Assembly: GCA_028692715.1 (NCBI GenBank) | Contig: JAQUWU010000012.1 | Span: 1-64,000 of the forward strand | Length of the DNA: 64,000 nucleotides | Direction of reading: 5' to 3' | From: Paludibacter sp. | Lineage (GTDB): Bacteria; Bacteroidota; Bacteroidia; Bacteroidales; Paludibacteraceae | Shown: in pieces, positions 26,373 to 35,304 of the stretch | Layout of the letters: the number at the start of each line of letters is the position of its first letter | Numbering within the stretch: the first letter of the stretch is position 1 | The notes under the pieces: model-generated | Told to the model about the DNA's origin: nothing | The model's input: the letters and a program-made list of their open reading frames with translations, nothing else | Databases searched by the model: none | Program-made: the position numbers and the translations under genes

Positions 26373-27125
26373 TTAATTTCTTCTCCTGAATTCGCCACAA
26401 ACCAGTGCAGTAGCTACACCGACATTCAACGATTCAGATGTTTTTTGACCAATAGGAAAGTTGGGAATCAATAACCGTTCGGAAACCAGTTTTTCTATTT
26501 CCTGCGAAATTCCCTTTCCTTCATTACCCATTACAATAATTCCTTTTGGTGACAGCGATGAATTATAGATATTCTTTCCATCCATAAAAGTTCCATATAC
26601 AGGCATAGTAGAAGGAAATGCCGATAGAAAATCTTTTAGATTTACCGAATGAACTTTTACTCTTGCCAAAGCTCCCATAGTAGCTTGAACGGTTTTTGGA
26701 TTATACACATCCGCCGAATGTTCGGAACAAAAAATATCAGAAATTCCAAACCAGTCGGCAATTCGAATAATGGTTCCAAGATTTCCCGGATCCTGAACAT
26801 CCTCCAAAGCAAGGTTAAGTTTATTGCTCACATCGTTTGTTGACCAGGAATATTCAAGTTTTTTGAAAACAGCTATTACACCTTGTTGTGTCTTTTGATT
26901 TGATATTTTATGGAGCTCATTTTCAGTCACTTCAATTAGTTCCAATGTATTTATTGTCGGATTTGTATTCAACCATTCGACAGTAGCAACCAGAATTAAG
27001 CACTCAAAAGCAGTCGACAAATCGGTCACAAGTTTGGTTCCTTCTGCTATAAAAAGACCTGTTTCGTCGCGAAACTTTTTCTGAGAAAGACCCGAAATGA
27101 ATTTTATCTTGTTTTTTGAAAGCAT
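26373..27125 (-). CDS. SpoU/TrmH family RNA 2'-O-methyltransferase
   Basis: 250 residues. It has an N-terminal substrate-binding domain (KFISGLSQKKFRDETGLFIAEG) and a SPOUT knot domain. The three SpoU motifs are visible: DPGNLGTIIRIADWFG, IIVMGNEGKGI and IPNFPIGQKTSESLNVGVA. The family methylates ribose 2'-OH in rRNA or tRNA using SAM; which RNA cannot be told here (23S rRNA, as for RlmB, is plausible). It has a divergent promoter pair with tamL. Confidence 0.9.
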   Translation of the reverse strand: MLSKNKIKFISGLSQKKFRDETGLFIAEGTKLVTDLSTAFECLILVATVEWLNTNPTINTLELIEVTENELHKISNQKTQQGVIAVFKKLEYSWSTNDVSNKLNLALEDVQDPGNLGTIIRIADWFGISDIFCSEHSADVYNPKTVQATMGALARVKVHSVNLKDFLSAFPSTMPVYGTFMDGKNIYNSSLSPKGIIVMGNEGKGISQEIEKLVSERLLIPNFPIGQKTSESLNVGVATALVCGEFRRRN

Positions 27126-27231
27126 GTTTAAATTTTTAAATCAGAATTTGAATATTTTTTATCATATAATTTCCTCTAAAGCAGTATTTATTACATTGAT
27201 AATTTTTTAATTGGTTTAAAATTTGTTGTTA

Positions 27232-27239
27232 CAAAGCTA
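27232..27239 (-). promoter_or_regulatory. -7 box of SpoU methyltransferase gene
   Basis: TAGCTTTG on the minus strand, about 107 nt upstream of the ATG at 27125 and 21 nt from the opposite-facing box of tamL. Confidence 0.4.
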
Positions 27240-27260
27240 AGAAAGAAAATTATAAAAAGC

Positions 27261-27268
27261 TATATTTG
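27261..27268 (+). promoter_or_regulatory. -7 box of tamL
   Basis: TATATTTG matches TAnnTTTG. It sits 36 nt before the chosen ATG at 27305 and overlaps the upstream TTG, which is therefore rejected as a start. No clear -33 TTTG. Confidence 0.45.
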
Positions 27269-27304
27269 CAGAATATTTTTAATTCAGTTTTTTACACCGG
27301 AATA

Positions 27305-29587
27305 ATGAAGTGGATTTTTAAAAACTTTATCTATATATTTGTTTTATTGTTGTTTTCGTGCAACACCACTAAGTTTGTACCTGATGGTGACTATCTGTTG
27401 AATAAAGTAAGTATTAAAACCGATTCGAAGGATATTGATAAAAACGAATTACATGATTATCTTCGTCAAACGCCTAATGCTGCTATTTTTGGATTATTCA
27501 GAATGCAACTGGGGCTATACAACTGGGCAGGGAAAGATTCTTCTAAATGGGTTAATAAAATGCTTAAACGTATTGGCGACCCACCGGTGATTTATAATTT
27601 TTCACTGGCATCACTTTCAACTCAGCAGCTTCAATTGCAGTTGCAAAACAAAGGATACATGAATGCTAAAGTAGAAAGTGAGCTTAATACAAAAGGGAAA
27701 AAAGCAAATGTAACTTATGTTGTAAAGTCAAATAAACCTTATCGGGTTGGAAATTATTCGATAGATATTGATAATGATATTTTAAAAGCAATTGCTTCCG
27801 ACACTTCACGCACACTAATACGTCCCAACATGCTATTCGACACTGATGTTTTAGATGCCGAACGAGAAAGAGTTTCCTCACGGCTTCGTCTAATGGGACA
27901 TTATAATTTTAATAAAGATTTTTTGATTTATTCTGCCGATAGTACTTTAACATCCAACAATATAGATTTAAAGCTTGAATTTCAGGATTATCTGAAAAAC
28001 AGTGCTGATTCAACATTGAAAATAATTTTTAAAAGATATACCATCAGAAAGGTAAATTTTTATACAAATAATGATGCCATTGCCAAAATCGAGAATAATG
28101 GAAATCAACTTTCAGACACCACTCATTTCAGGGATTTCACTTTAATAAGTTCAAATAATTATAAACTTAAACTGGATGCATTGGTTCAAAATACGTTTAT
28201 AAATCCAAATACAAGATATAACGACAAAGCTGTAGAGCGAACTTATTCTGCACTGAACTCTCTTGGTCCTATTAAGTATGTAAATATTAGCTTTAAGGAA
28301 ACAATGGACACCCTATTGGACTGTAATATTTATATTATTCCAACAAAAGCAATTTCTATTTCAACTGAATTGGAGGGAACTTATACCGGTGGATATTGGG
28401 GAGGTGCAGTCAATGTGAATTACGCAGACAAGAATGTTTTTAATGGAGCTGAAACTTTTACTTTGCAAGGCAGAGTTGCACCCGAATGGCAAAAAGAAAT
28501 TTGGGCACAAGAATATGGTGTACAGGCCGGCCTTAAATTTCCACGATTTATGTTACCGGTTGGCAGTTACGATTTTAAACGAAATATCCATGCCAACACA
28601 GAATTTACTTCTGTCTTTTCATACCAGTTCCGACCCGAAGAGTTTTCTACCATTAGTTTAAGTGCCGGTGTAAAGTACTCGTGGGATCGACGTCAGTTTC
28701 AACATAATTTTCAGTTATTCGATTTGAATTATGTGTATTTTCCATTAATTACGACTGCTTTTAGAGACAGTTTTTTGAATGTTGTTCCACCTAAATTTAA
28801 TCCCTATAACTATACTGATCATTTTATTATGCGAATGGGATATAGCGGAACTTTTACAAATTTCAATGCAAATCGTCCACTGAGAAACTATTCTACTATG
28901 CGCTACAGTATTGAAACTGCAGGGAATTTACTTTATGCAATAAATCATTTGTTGGGTAGCGTACCTAGCAGTGACGATGGATCTTACCGAATTTTCAATA
29001 TCCGTTATTCTCAATATGTAAAAGCAGAGTATAACATAACCCATCATCAGATTTACGATGCCGAAAACCGATTTGTCTATCATTTGGGTGTGGGAATAGG
29101 TGTTCCATATGGTAATGCCAATTCAATCCCTTATGAAAAACGATTTTATAGTGGCGGGGCAAATAGTGTAAGAGGCTGGAGCGAAAGCACACTAGGTCCG
29201 GGTGTTTATACAAATTCCACATCTACAAGTTACACATCCCGCGATTATAATCAAGTGGGTGATATAAAACTGGATATGAATATGGAATACCGTGCTAAAA
29301 TGTTCTGGTTAATGGAAGGAGCTCTTTTCCTTGATGCAGGAAATGTGTGGACTATACAGGATTATGATACACAAACGGGTGGCACTTTCTATTTTGACTC
29401 ATTTATGAAACAAATAGCTATTGCATATGGATTTGGCGTTCGTTTCGATTTTTCGTTTTTTATCGCCCGTGTAGATGTGGGGATAAAACTTTTTGATCCG
29501 GTATTAAGTCGACGCGAACAATGGCGCATCAATCCGACCTGGGGTGATGATTTTGCATTGCACTTCGCTATTGGATATCCTTTCTGA
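27305..29587 (+). CDS. tamL: TamL: lipoprotein TamA/BamA-like outer-membrane assembly factor
   Basis: 760 residues from ATG 27305. A lipobox (LLLFSCN, Cys at about 17) replaces the plain signal peptide of proteobacterial TamA. POTRA-like domains follow (ATYVVKSNKPYRVGNYSI region), then an Omp85-type barrel (VRGWSESTLGPGVY, GALFLDAGNVWTI, FDFSFFIARVDVGIKLFDP). TamL replaces TamA in Bacteroidetes and works with TamB to insert outer-membrane proteins. No tamB is within the window. It has its own promoter at 27261-27268. Confidence 0.85.
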   Translation: MKWIFKNFIYIFVLLLFSCNTTKFVPDGDYLLNKVSIKTDSKDIDKNELHDYLRQTPNAAIFGLFRMQLGLYNWAGKDSSKWVNKMLKRIGDPPVIYNFSLASLSTQQLQLQLQNKGYMNAKVESELNTKGKKANVTYVVKSNKPYRVGNYSIDIDNDILKAIASDTSRTLIRPNMLFDTDVLDAERERVSSRLRLMGHYNFNKDFLIYSADSTLTSNNIDLKLEFQDYLKNSADSTLKIIFKRYTIRKVNFYTNNDAIAKIENNGNQLSDTTHFRDFTLISSNNYKLKLDALVQNTFINPNTRYNDKAVERTYSALNSLGPIKYVNISFKETMDTLLDCNIYIIPTKAISISTELEGTYTGGYWGGAVNVNYADKNVFNGAETFTLQGRVAPEWQKEIWAQEYGVQAGLKFPRFMLPVGSYDFKRNIHANTEFTSVFSYQFRPEEFSTISLSAGVKYSWDRRQFQHNFQLFDLNYVYFPLITTAFRDSFLNVVPPKFNPYNYTDHFIMRMGYSGTFTNFNANRPLRNYSTMRYSIETAGNLLYAINHLLGSVPSSDDGSYRIFNIRYSQYVKAEYNITHHQIYDAENRFVYHLGVGIGVPYGNANSIPYEKRFYSGGANSVRGWSESTLGPGVYTNSTSTSYTSRDYNQVGDIKLDMNMEYRAKMFWLMEGALFLDAGNVWTIQDYDTQTGGTFYFDSFMKQIAIAYGFGVRFDFSFFIARVDVGIKLFDPVLSRREQWRINPTWGDDFALHFAIGYPF

Positions 29588-29606
29588 GTTTGATAGTCAC
29601 AAAACA

Positions 29607-29640
29607 CCTCACCCCTAGCCCCTCTCCCAAGTGAGAGGGG
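29607..29640. repeat. GC-rich REP-like palindrome R1
   Basis: CCCCTAGCCCC head followed by a hairpin CCCCTCTC / GAGAGGGG (29619-29640), 20 nt after the tamL stop. It belongs to the family seen only between 29.6 and 40.5 kb. It may also act as a terminator. Confidence 0.65.
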
Positions 29641-29684
29641 AAAATATAATTGAGATACTACATTTTGTAATTATTAGTAAGGAG

Positions 29685-30341
29685 TTATTTCTTTTCCAGT
29701 TTTTTATCACCTAACAAATTATAGGTCATTCGATGATAGGGCGTGGTTCCATGTAATCGAATTCCGGCTCTGTGTTTTGGCGTTGGATAGGCTTTGTTAT
29801 TATTCCAATCGTAAACAGGATATTCAGCATGAAGTTGCTGCATCTTTTCATCACGGTGAGTTTTTGCCAAAACAGAAGCAGCAGCAATGGAAAGGTATTT
29901 ACTGTCGCCTTTCACAATAGTTTGGTGATGGATGTCGGCATAGGGTTTGAATTTATTCCCGTCAACAATTATAAATTCTGGACGAATTGATAATTTGTCA
30001 ATGGCTCTGTGCATAGCAAGAATGGATGCATTCAGAATATTGATTTCATCAATTTCTTCATTACTCACTTCGGCCACTGCCCATGCAAGTGCTTCACGTT
30101 CAATTATCGGACGGAGAGTTTCGCGTTCCTTTTCCGTTAATTGTTTGGAATCATTTAATTGTGGACAAACAAAACCTGCAGGTAATATAACAGCTGCTGC
30201 TACAACTGGACCAGCCAGACAACCTCTTCCTGCTTCGTCACAACCACATTCATATTGAAAAGACGAAAAATTTGCTTTTAACCCCTTTTTTTCTTCAAAA
30301 AGCCGAATATCCGAATCAGTAAACTTCAATTTTCTCTTCAT
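29685..30341 (-). CDS. rnhB: Ribonuclease HII
   Basis: 218 residues. It cleaves RNA of RNA-DNA hybrids and starts ribonucleotide excision. The DEAGRG catalytic motif (D35, E36; [20 protein letters not shown]) and the later catalytic Asp (FIIVDGNKF) are visible, with [17 protein letters not shown]. The start overlaps the 3' end of cvpA by 26 nt, so the two genes are translated from one message. Confidence 0.95.
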   Translation of the reverse strand: MKRKLKFTDSDIRLFEEKKGLKANFSSFQYECGCDEAGRGCLAGPVVAAAVILPAGFVCPQLNDSKQLTEKERETLRPIIEREALAWAVAEVSNEEIDEINILNASILAMHRAIDKLSIRPEFIIVDGNKFKPYADIHHQTIVKGDSKYLSIAAASVLAKTHRDEKMQQLHAEYPVYDWNNNKAYPTPKHRAGIRLHGTTPYHRMTYNLLGDKKLEKK

Positions 30342-30852
30342 TCGTTTTCTCTTTTTCTCTATTTATTGCTTTTGCATTTTTAGTTTCTTCCCACAAAGTT
30401 GGTCCGAGTTTCATCATCGGCTGATATCCAATAGATTGTTCTTTTAAATCTTGGTTTATTAAACTAAAACGACAATCCAACGCATTAAATACATTGAGCA
30501 AAACACTTATTATTAAAGCATATTTCAATGCACCAAAAAGTCCGCCCATCAATTTATTTAATCCTCCCAACGAAAGTGAATTAAATATCTTGTCCAGAAA
30601 ATTAGCAAGAACTAAAAGAAAAACAGCAATGACAATAAATAGTATCAAATAAGCAATGGGAGTAGCTGTTTTTTCAGAAAACTTTAATGATTTAATCAGC
30701 ATTTCAGAAACATTAGGTGCAAAAAGTTTCGCTCCAAAAATACCTAAGAAAATAGCAGCCAATGAAGTCAATTCTTTAATTAACCCTTTAAACAATCCGG
30801 AAATAAATCCGACTCCAATAGGAATTAATATTAAAAAATCAAGTGTATTCAT
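30316..30852 (-). CDS. CvpA family membrane protein
   Basis: 178 residues with four transmembrane helices (first [20 protein letters not shown]), matching the colicin V production protein family, and a charged C-terminal tail ([13 protein letters not shown]). Family members support envelope homeostasis; the exact role is unresolved. It is the first gene of a cvpA-rnhB unit with its promoter box at 30878-30885. Confidence 0.8.
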   Translation of the reverse strand: MNTLDFLILIPIGVGFISGLFKGLIKELTSLAAIFLGIFGAKLFAPNVSEMLIKSLKFSEKTATPIAYLILFIVIAVFLLVLANFLDKIFNSLSLGGLNKLMGGLFGALKYALIISVLLNVFNALDCRFSLINQDLKEQSIGYQPMMKLGPTLWEETKNAKAINREKEKTNEEKIEVY

Positions 30853-30877
30853 TCTGCTTTTGTTTTTATATGATTTG

Positions 30878-30885
30878 CAAAGATA
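30878..30885 (-). promoter_or_regulatory. -7 box of cvpA-rnhB
   Basis: TATCTTTG on the minus strand, 25 nt upstream of the ATG at 30852. Confidence 0.5.
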
Positions 30886-31151
30886 AAAAAATTAGGATGA
30901 AATAAAATTGTAATTAAAACAGTTTTAAAAAAATGTACTTTTAAAAAATAAATTTTGAATAAACATACTGACGTGACAGCCTTTTTTAAATTGTTGATAT
31001 TGTGATATATAATACATGTAGCTTCGTAAACGCTTAGAAATAATATGTAAAAATATACTTTGGCACAGATATTGGATATAGTTGAGTACAATAAATTTTG
31101 AAAAGAAGATATTGAACAGAACCACAGTATTCACAGCTAAAATATACAATT
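30886..31151. other. Intergenic AT-rich spacer
   Basis: Between the divergent cvpA and 403-residue secreted protein genes. No RNA gene, repeat or clear promoter for the plus-strand gene is seen. Confidence 0.4.
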
Positions 31152-32363
31152 ATGAAAACAAAAGTAGCAAGCCTGTTAGTGGTATTATTAATAGCCACCA
31201 CTCAACTATCGGCACAACAGAAAATTACAGTTGAAGCACAAAATGATGACATCAGTTACAATCTGGATTTAAAAGCTGTGGCATCTATCTTTGGAGACTC
31301 AAAGGATCTTGAGGAATTTGAAATGAAATTGAACGATTATGATAGTCAAATCTCGAATCTTGATTTAAACAACGATGGAGAAGTAGATTATTTAAGGGTA
31401 ATTGAAACAACAGAAAAAAATATCAATGTAGTAGTTATACAGGCAGTATTAGACAGAGATGTTTTTCAGGATGTGGCAACCATTGTAGTAGACAGAAGCA
31501 TATCGAACAGAACAGTTGTACAGGTGATAGGCGATCCATACATGTATGGTAATAATTACATAATTGAACCTATTTACTATCGCACGCCTTTAATCTATTC
31601 ATACTTCTGGGGAAGAAACTACCGAACATGGAATTCACCCTATTATTGGGGTTATTATCCATCATATTACCATAATCGTCGTCCATTTGCAATAAACATT
31701 TATCTTTCTAACATTCATACTCATATTAATTCGAGATATGATTACAGATATTCTAATACCTGGAGAAACGATAACTCATATAGGTTACATAACTCAATAA
31801 GTAGAAATGATTATTACAAAGTTCATCCGGATCGCACTTTTAGCAAACGAAATGATAAGGTTGTAAATAAATATGACTTTGAAAAAAATAACAAAACCGA
31901 ATCTGCAAGAAGAACAACCAGTAGTTATAATAATAATTCAAGCGGAAGTCGCAACCAATCAAGTTCCAGAAATACAAGTCCAACCTGGAGTGGTGGCCAA
32001 ACGATTCAAAGAAGTTCTTCAGCAACTAATGGAAGTCGCAGCAATGACGTAAGAAGAACATCGAACACAACAACTACAGTAACAAGACCTGTTCAAACAG
32101 ATTCAAGAAGAAATAACAGCAGTCAAAATACAGTTACAACTAATAGTAGTAGAACAAATACTTACACTACTCCTTCGAGCAATACGAAAAGTGTTGATAG
32201 TCGTAAAACTACTCCAACTGTAGTAAACAGACCTGTACCTACTGTAAGAAGTAGTAGTACGCCAAAAGTTACTACTAAAACAGCTACTCCCAGCAGAGCT
32301 ACTGAATCAACACCTGCAACAGAGAAAACAACTAAAAGTAGTACTTCAACCAATAGAAGATAG
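31152..32363 (+). CDS. Secreted protein with EF-hand-like loop and Ser/Thr/Asn/Arg-rich tail
   Basis: 403 residues with a signal peptide (to TQLSAQQ). The N-terminal domain (about 25-135) includes DLNNDGEVDYLRVIE, an EF-hand or dockerin-like Asp-rich loop, and a beta-rich segment (VVIQAVLDRDVFQDVATIVVD). A Tyr/Trp/Asn-rich middle follows (about 140-225). Residues about 250-403 are low-complexity Ser/Thr/Asn/Arg with no hydrophobic segment, a likely disordered basic tail. I do not recognise a function. A strong terminator follows the stop. Confidence 0.7.
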   Translation: MKTKVASLLVVLLIATTQLSAQQKITVEAQNDDISYNLDLKAVASIFGDSKDLEEFEMKLNDYDSQISNLDLNNDGEVDYLRVIETTEKNINVVVIQAVLDRDVFQDVATIVVDRSISNRTVVQVIGDPYMYGNNYIIEPIYYRTPLIYSYFWGRNYRTWNSPYYWGYYPSYYHNRRPFAINIYLSNIHTHINSRYDYRYSNTWRNDNSYRLHNSISRNDYYKVHPDRTFSKRNDKVVNKYDFEKNNKTESARRTTSSYNNNSSGSRNQSSSRNTSPTWSGGQTIQRSSSATNGSRSNDVRRTSNTTTTVTRPVQTDSRRNNSSQNTVTTNSSRTNTYTTPSSNTKSVDSRKTTPTVVNRPVPTVRSSSTPKVTTKTATPSRATESTPATEKTTKSSTSTNRR

Positions 32364-32400
32364 GAACCAATAAAATTAATGTTTGTTTAGTCAACAAAGA

Positions 32401-32435
32401 CCGTTGAAGAATTGAATTTCTTCAACGGTTTTCAT
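32401..32435 (+). terminator. Intrinsic terminator
   Basis: CCGTTGAAGAA (32401-32411) pairs perfectly with TTCTTCAACGG (32418-32428) and is followed by TTTTCATTT. Confidence 0.85.
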
Positions 32436-32786
32436 TTATACCATTTGTAATTATAAAATAACTCAAGGGTAGTAGTATAATTTTGTTACTACTCAGCCCC
32501 CCAACCCCTCCCTTCTACGTCAGGAGGTAAACACCTAAAGGGGGAGTTCTGGAGCGACATTCATCATTTAGGCGCTTTAATTTGGCTGTTTTTTTGTGAA
32601 AATTACATTTTTTTACTCTGCAATTTTCCCTAAGAACGTCAAATGAAGTACTTCTTGAAGTGCTGAGTAGTCACATAATTTTGTTGTGCATAAAACCGCT
32701 ATAAACAAGAAGTCTCAATGAGAGAATTTGCCACTACTTGTAGAAGGTATGGGCGAAGTTGGACAATACTGTTTGTGCAAACGGGA
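32436..32786. other. Intergenic region with palindrome R2 and a 10-bp inverted repeat
   Basis: No gene. It holds the GC-rich palindrome R2 (32495-32546) and ACTACTCAGC (about 32488-32497) facing GCTGAGTAGT (about 32660-32670). The latter pair brackets R2 and about 110 nt of unrecognised sequence. Confidence 0.5.
32495..32546. repeat. GC-rich REP-like palindrome R2 (degenerate)
   Basis: CCCCCCAACCCCTCCC on the left and GGAGG ... CCTAAAGGGGGAG on the right form a longer, imperfect fold of the same palindrome family as R1 and R3-R9. Confidence 0.55.
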
Positions 32787-33734
32787 TTATTTTTTTACAG
32801 CATGAATTTTAGCCAGATATTCCTGTTCGGTTTGACCGGGAGTGGGTATAAATTCAGCTTTATCCAAACAGTTCAATGTCTCCAAATCCATTATGGTAGA
32901 ATAACCCGAGCGACAAATAATTTTTTTCGACCCCACCAAAAATGAAGCCAAATCATTATCGGAAAGATGAGAAAAAATGCTAATATTACCTTTTGTTTTT
33001 TTGAAGTTCTCCTTCTCCGGTTGCCCTGACACAATAAGAGTTTTATACGGTTCTGATTTGTATTTATTGATTAAATAATTTTCAAATATTGTACGTTGAG
33101 GTTCAGGTCCTGAAACAATTCCAACAACATCGTAGCTTGTATCCTGTTGAATATTTTTCATCCCTGTAAAGCGGGATTGCGCACCAATAAATCTTGCATT
33201 TTTCGGCAAAGGATATTTATGTGATAAATCGCCCGATAATCCACTATTATCATCTACCCGATCAGGAATCCAGCATTCGTTATAACGATTCATAATCAAC
33301 CGGTGAATAATCCAGATTATTGGTTCAAACAACTTTAACCGGCGAGGCATTTTCACCATTATCTGGTGTGTGATATAAATTGAATATACATTTTTGCTCC
33401 AGATTCCAAAACGATTATCGGAGATTATCTGATCAAAATGCTCTGATAGCAATAAATTCTTAAGCCATTTATGCTCTTCATAAATACCATAGATGATATC
33501 AGGAGAATTAAAAAGCATTGCAATAATTTGCGAATTACTTGAAGAATAATATACCGTAAACGACGAATAGTCAATAAAACGAAGGGAAGGAAATTCTTGT
33601 TTTAAAAATTCCAATGGATAAGCATCGGACACAATCACAACTTCATGACCATCAGCCACAAGTTGTCGGATAATAGGAACACAGCGAGTTGCATGACCTA
33701 ATCCCCAGTTTAATGGACAAACGAGTACTTTCAT
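32787..33734 (-). CDS. Glycosyltransferase, MurG/GT28-like
   Basis: 315 residues. The N-terminus (VLVCPLNWGLGHATRCVPII, then ADGHEVVIVSD) is the glycine/His-rich start of GT-B, MurG-like enzymes. The C-terminal half carries VVGIVSGPEPQRTIFE, TLIVSGQPE and the sugar-nucleotide-site-like IICRSGYSTIMDL. It probably transfers a sugar from a nucleotide donor during surface glycan or glycolipid synthesis; donor and acceptor are unknown. A REP-like palindrome (R3) lies directly upstream of the ATG. The end (AKIHAVKK) is slightly short for such proteins but looks intact. Confidence 0.8.
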   Translation of the reverse strand: MKVLVCPLNWGLGHATRCVPIIRQLVADGHEVVIVSDAYPLEFLKQEFPSLRFIDYSSFTVYYSSSNSQIIAMLFNSPDIIYGIYEEHKWLKNLLLSEHFDQIISDNRFGIWSKNVYSIYITHQIMVKMPRRLKLFEPIIWIIHRLIMNRYNECWIPDRVDDNSGLSGDLSHKYPLPKNARFIGAQSRFTGMKNIQQDTSYDVVGIVSGPEPQRTIFENYLINKYKSEPYKTLIVSGQPEKENFKKTKGNISIFSHLSDNDLASFLVGSKKIICRSGYSTIMDLETLNCLDKAEFIPTPGQTEQEYLAKIHAVKK

Positions 33735-33735
33735 G

Positions 33736-33784
33736 ACCCCAACCCCTAAAGGGTAATTGAATAACCCCTAGCCCCTAAAGGGGA
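33736..33784. repeat. GC-rich REP-like palindromes R3 (two units)
   Basis: Two tandem units: CCCCAACCCCTAAAGGG (33737-33753) and CCCCTAGCCCCTAAAGGGG (about 33765-33783). The second is an inverted partner of R4 about 75 nt away. R3 directly abuts the glycosyltransferase ATG at 33734. Confidence 0.75.
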
Positions 33785-33859
33785 ACATAAATTTCTTTTG
33801 TCTAGTATATTGTTCACTATATTCATTTCTCTTATTTTAATAATCAATACTAATATTTC

Positions 33860-33881
33860 TCCCCTTTAGGGGTTAGGGGTT
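33860..33881. repeat. GC-rich REP-like palindrome R4
   Basis: CTCCCCTTTAGGGGTTAGGGG is the reverse complement of the second R3 unit apart from one or two bases. It sits just downstream of the radical SAM stop (33886). R3 and R4 make an inverted pair like a REPIN. Confidence 0.75.
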
Positions 33882-33885
33882 ATCT

Positions 33886-34656
33886 TTATCCAGCCACCGA
33901 AACATCAAATCCACTTAGTCTTGCCTTTTCAGCAATAATATTAAGTTCTTCGACAGAAATTTTTTGTAGGCTTTCAGTAGGCGCTTCCCGATCGAGACTA
34001 TATATCATAACCTTTTGTGGTCGAATTTCCTTTAAGGCACGCAACCATGCTTCTACTTCTTCATCGGTAGTATTATCAAATGGTTCACCTTTGTATACTC
34101 CACTTAAAAACATTGTTTGTATAATCAGTTTCCCTTCAAATTTCTTTAGATTTTCAATCAACCAATTCACATTTATATGCGTACCTACAGGACAATTCAT
34201 CAGTTTCATGGTTCGGTCGATGGCCGAGTCAAATTTCAGGATATTATTATCAACTTTGTTTAACGCTTTAAAAACATACGATTTATGAATTCTGGTAGAA
34301 TTGGAAAGTACACTTACTTTAGCTGTTGGACAAATATCATTGCGAAGCTCGATAGTATCATCTATAATTCCATCAAAATCGGGATGCAAAGTAGGTTCGC
34401 CATTCCCTGCAAAAGTAATGACATCAGGAATTTGGTTTTCAAAAACCATCTCCTTTAGTTTTGCTTTCAGGGTTTCTTTTACTTGTTGACGCGTAGGGAT
34501 TGGTGATTCATGCATCGTTGTATTAAAGCCGCATTCACAGTAAATACAATTGAACGTACATATTTTTGCATCAATGGGTAATAAGTTTACTCCTAATGAA
34601 AGTCCCAGTCGGCGACTCTTTATGGGACCGAAAATTATTTTGTCGTATAATGTCAT
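33886..34656 (-). CDS. Radical SAM protein
   Basis: 256 residues. CTFNCIYC gives the CxxxCxxC cluster motif (C33, C37, C40) that binds the [4Fe-4S] centre. TFAGNGEPTLHPDF matches the GGEP-like SAM-binding segment. There is no C-terminal SPASM-type Cys cluster. It is likely a class of radical SAM enzyme with unknown substrate. Its start codon overlaps the stop of the DUF3267 gene by one base (TAATG), so the two are translationally coupled in the dnaG operon. Confidence 0.85.
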   Translation of the reverse strand: MTLYDKIIFGPIKSRRLGLSLGVNLLPIDAKICTFNCIYCECGFNTTMHESPIPTRQQVKETLKAKLKEMVFENQIPDVITFAGNGEPTLHPDFDGIIDDTIELRNDICPTAKVSVLSNSTRIHKSYVFKALNKVDNNILKFDSAIDRTMKLMNCPVGTHINVNWLIENLKKFEGKLIIQTMFLSGVYKGEPFDNTTDEEVEAWLRALKEIRPQKVMIYSLDREAPTESLQKISVEELNIIAEKARLSGFDVSVAG

Positions 34657-35288
34657 TATATATTTTGTTTAGCGTAAAAATAAGTTTTTCCTTCAATTTT
34701 TATATCGTAAGTTACAATTTCTTGTTCAGGTCTGTTTTGAAAAAAGCAAAGCAATCCGAAATCTCCGGCACAAAACAAACTGTGAAATGCAAAAATAGGT
34801 AGAAAAAAGAAGAAATAAGGTTGGGTGTAAAAAATAACCATTCCAAAAATGGAAAGAACAGCTACAATAACTGCAGGTGCAAGAGCCACTTTTTTAAATT
34901 GTTCGTAATTCAACACTTGTTTATCGGCCATTACCCAGAACATAAACTTTTTCAAATCCATTCCGAATGACAGTTCTTTTGCTCCTACAAGTTTATATGC
35001 TGCCGCATGAACTAATTCATGAAACACAATGAGAAAAGAAAAAGTAAATAATAATCCATAGCTAAGCCAGATTAGATATTGAGCCTCTCGATGAACAAAA
35101 AAAGGCATAAAAGCTTTAAAGCCACCTAACACAAAAGCCAACACACCCGTAATCTGATACATATTTGCCACACGAGACCAACCTGAATTATCGGTAATTT
35201 CCTTTACCAACATTTCTTTCAGGTTCTTGTGCTCCAACACAGCAATTTCAGAAAAATCGGAGTTTTGTTTTAATTCTTTATAAGTCAA
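34656..35288 (-). CDS. DUF3267 membrane protein with zinc-metallopeptidase motif
   Basis: 210 residues with four to five hydrophobic segments. HELVH (H90, E91, H94) within IVFHELVHAAAYKLVG is an HExxH zinc site next to a membrane helix, as in DUF3267 / site-2-protease-like families. A protease role is therefore likely but unproven, and no substrate is known. It starts 17 nt after the dnaG stop and ends in the radical SAM start codon. Confidence 0.75.
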   Translation of the reverse strand: MTYKELKQNSDFSEIAVLEHKNLKEMLVKEITDNSGWSRVANMYQITGVLAFVLGGFKAFMPFFVHREAQYLIWLSYGLLFTFSFLIVFHELVHAAAYKLVGAKELSFGMDLKKFMFWVMADKQVLNYEQFKKVALAPAVIVAVLSIFGMVIFYTQPYFFFFLPIFAFHSLFCAGDFGLLCFFQNRPEQEIVTYDIKIEGKTYFYAKQNI

Positions 35289-35304
35289 TTGATGTTGTAT
35301 CTAT

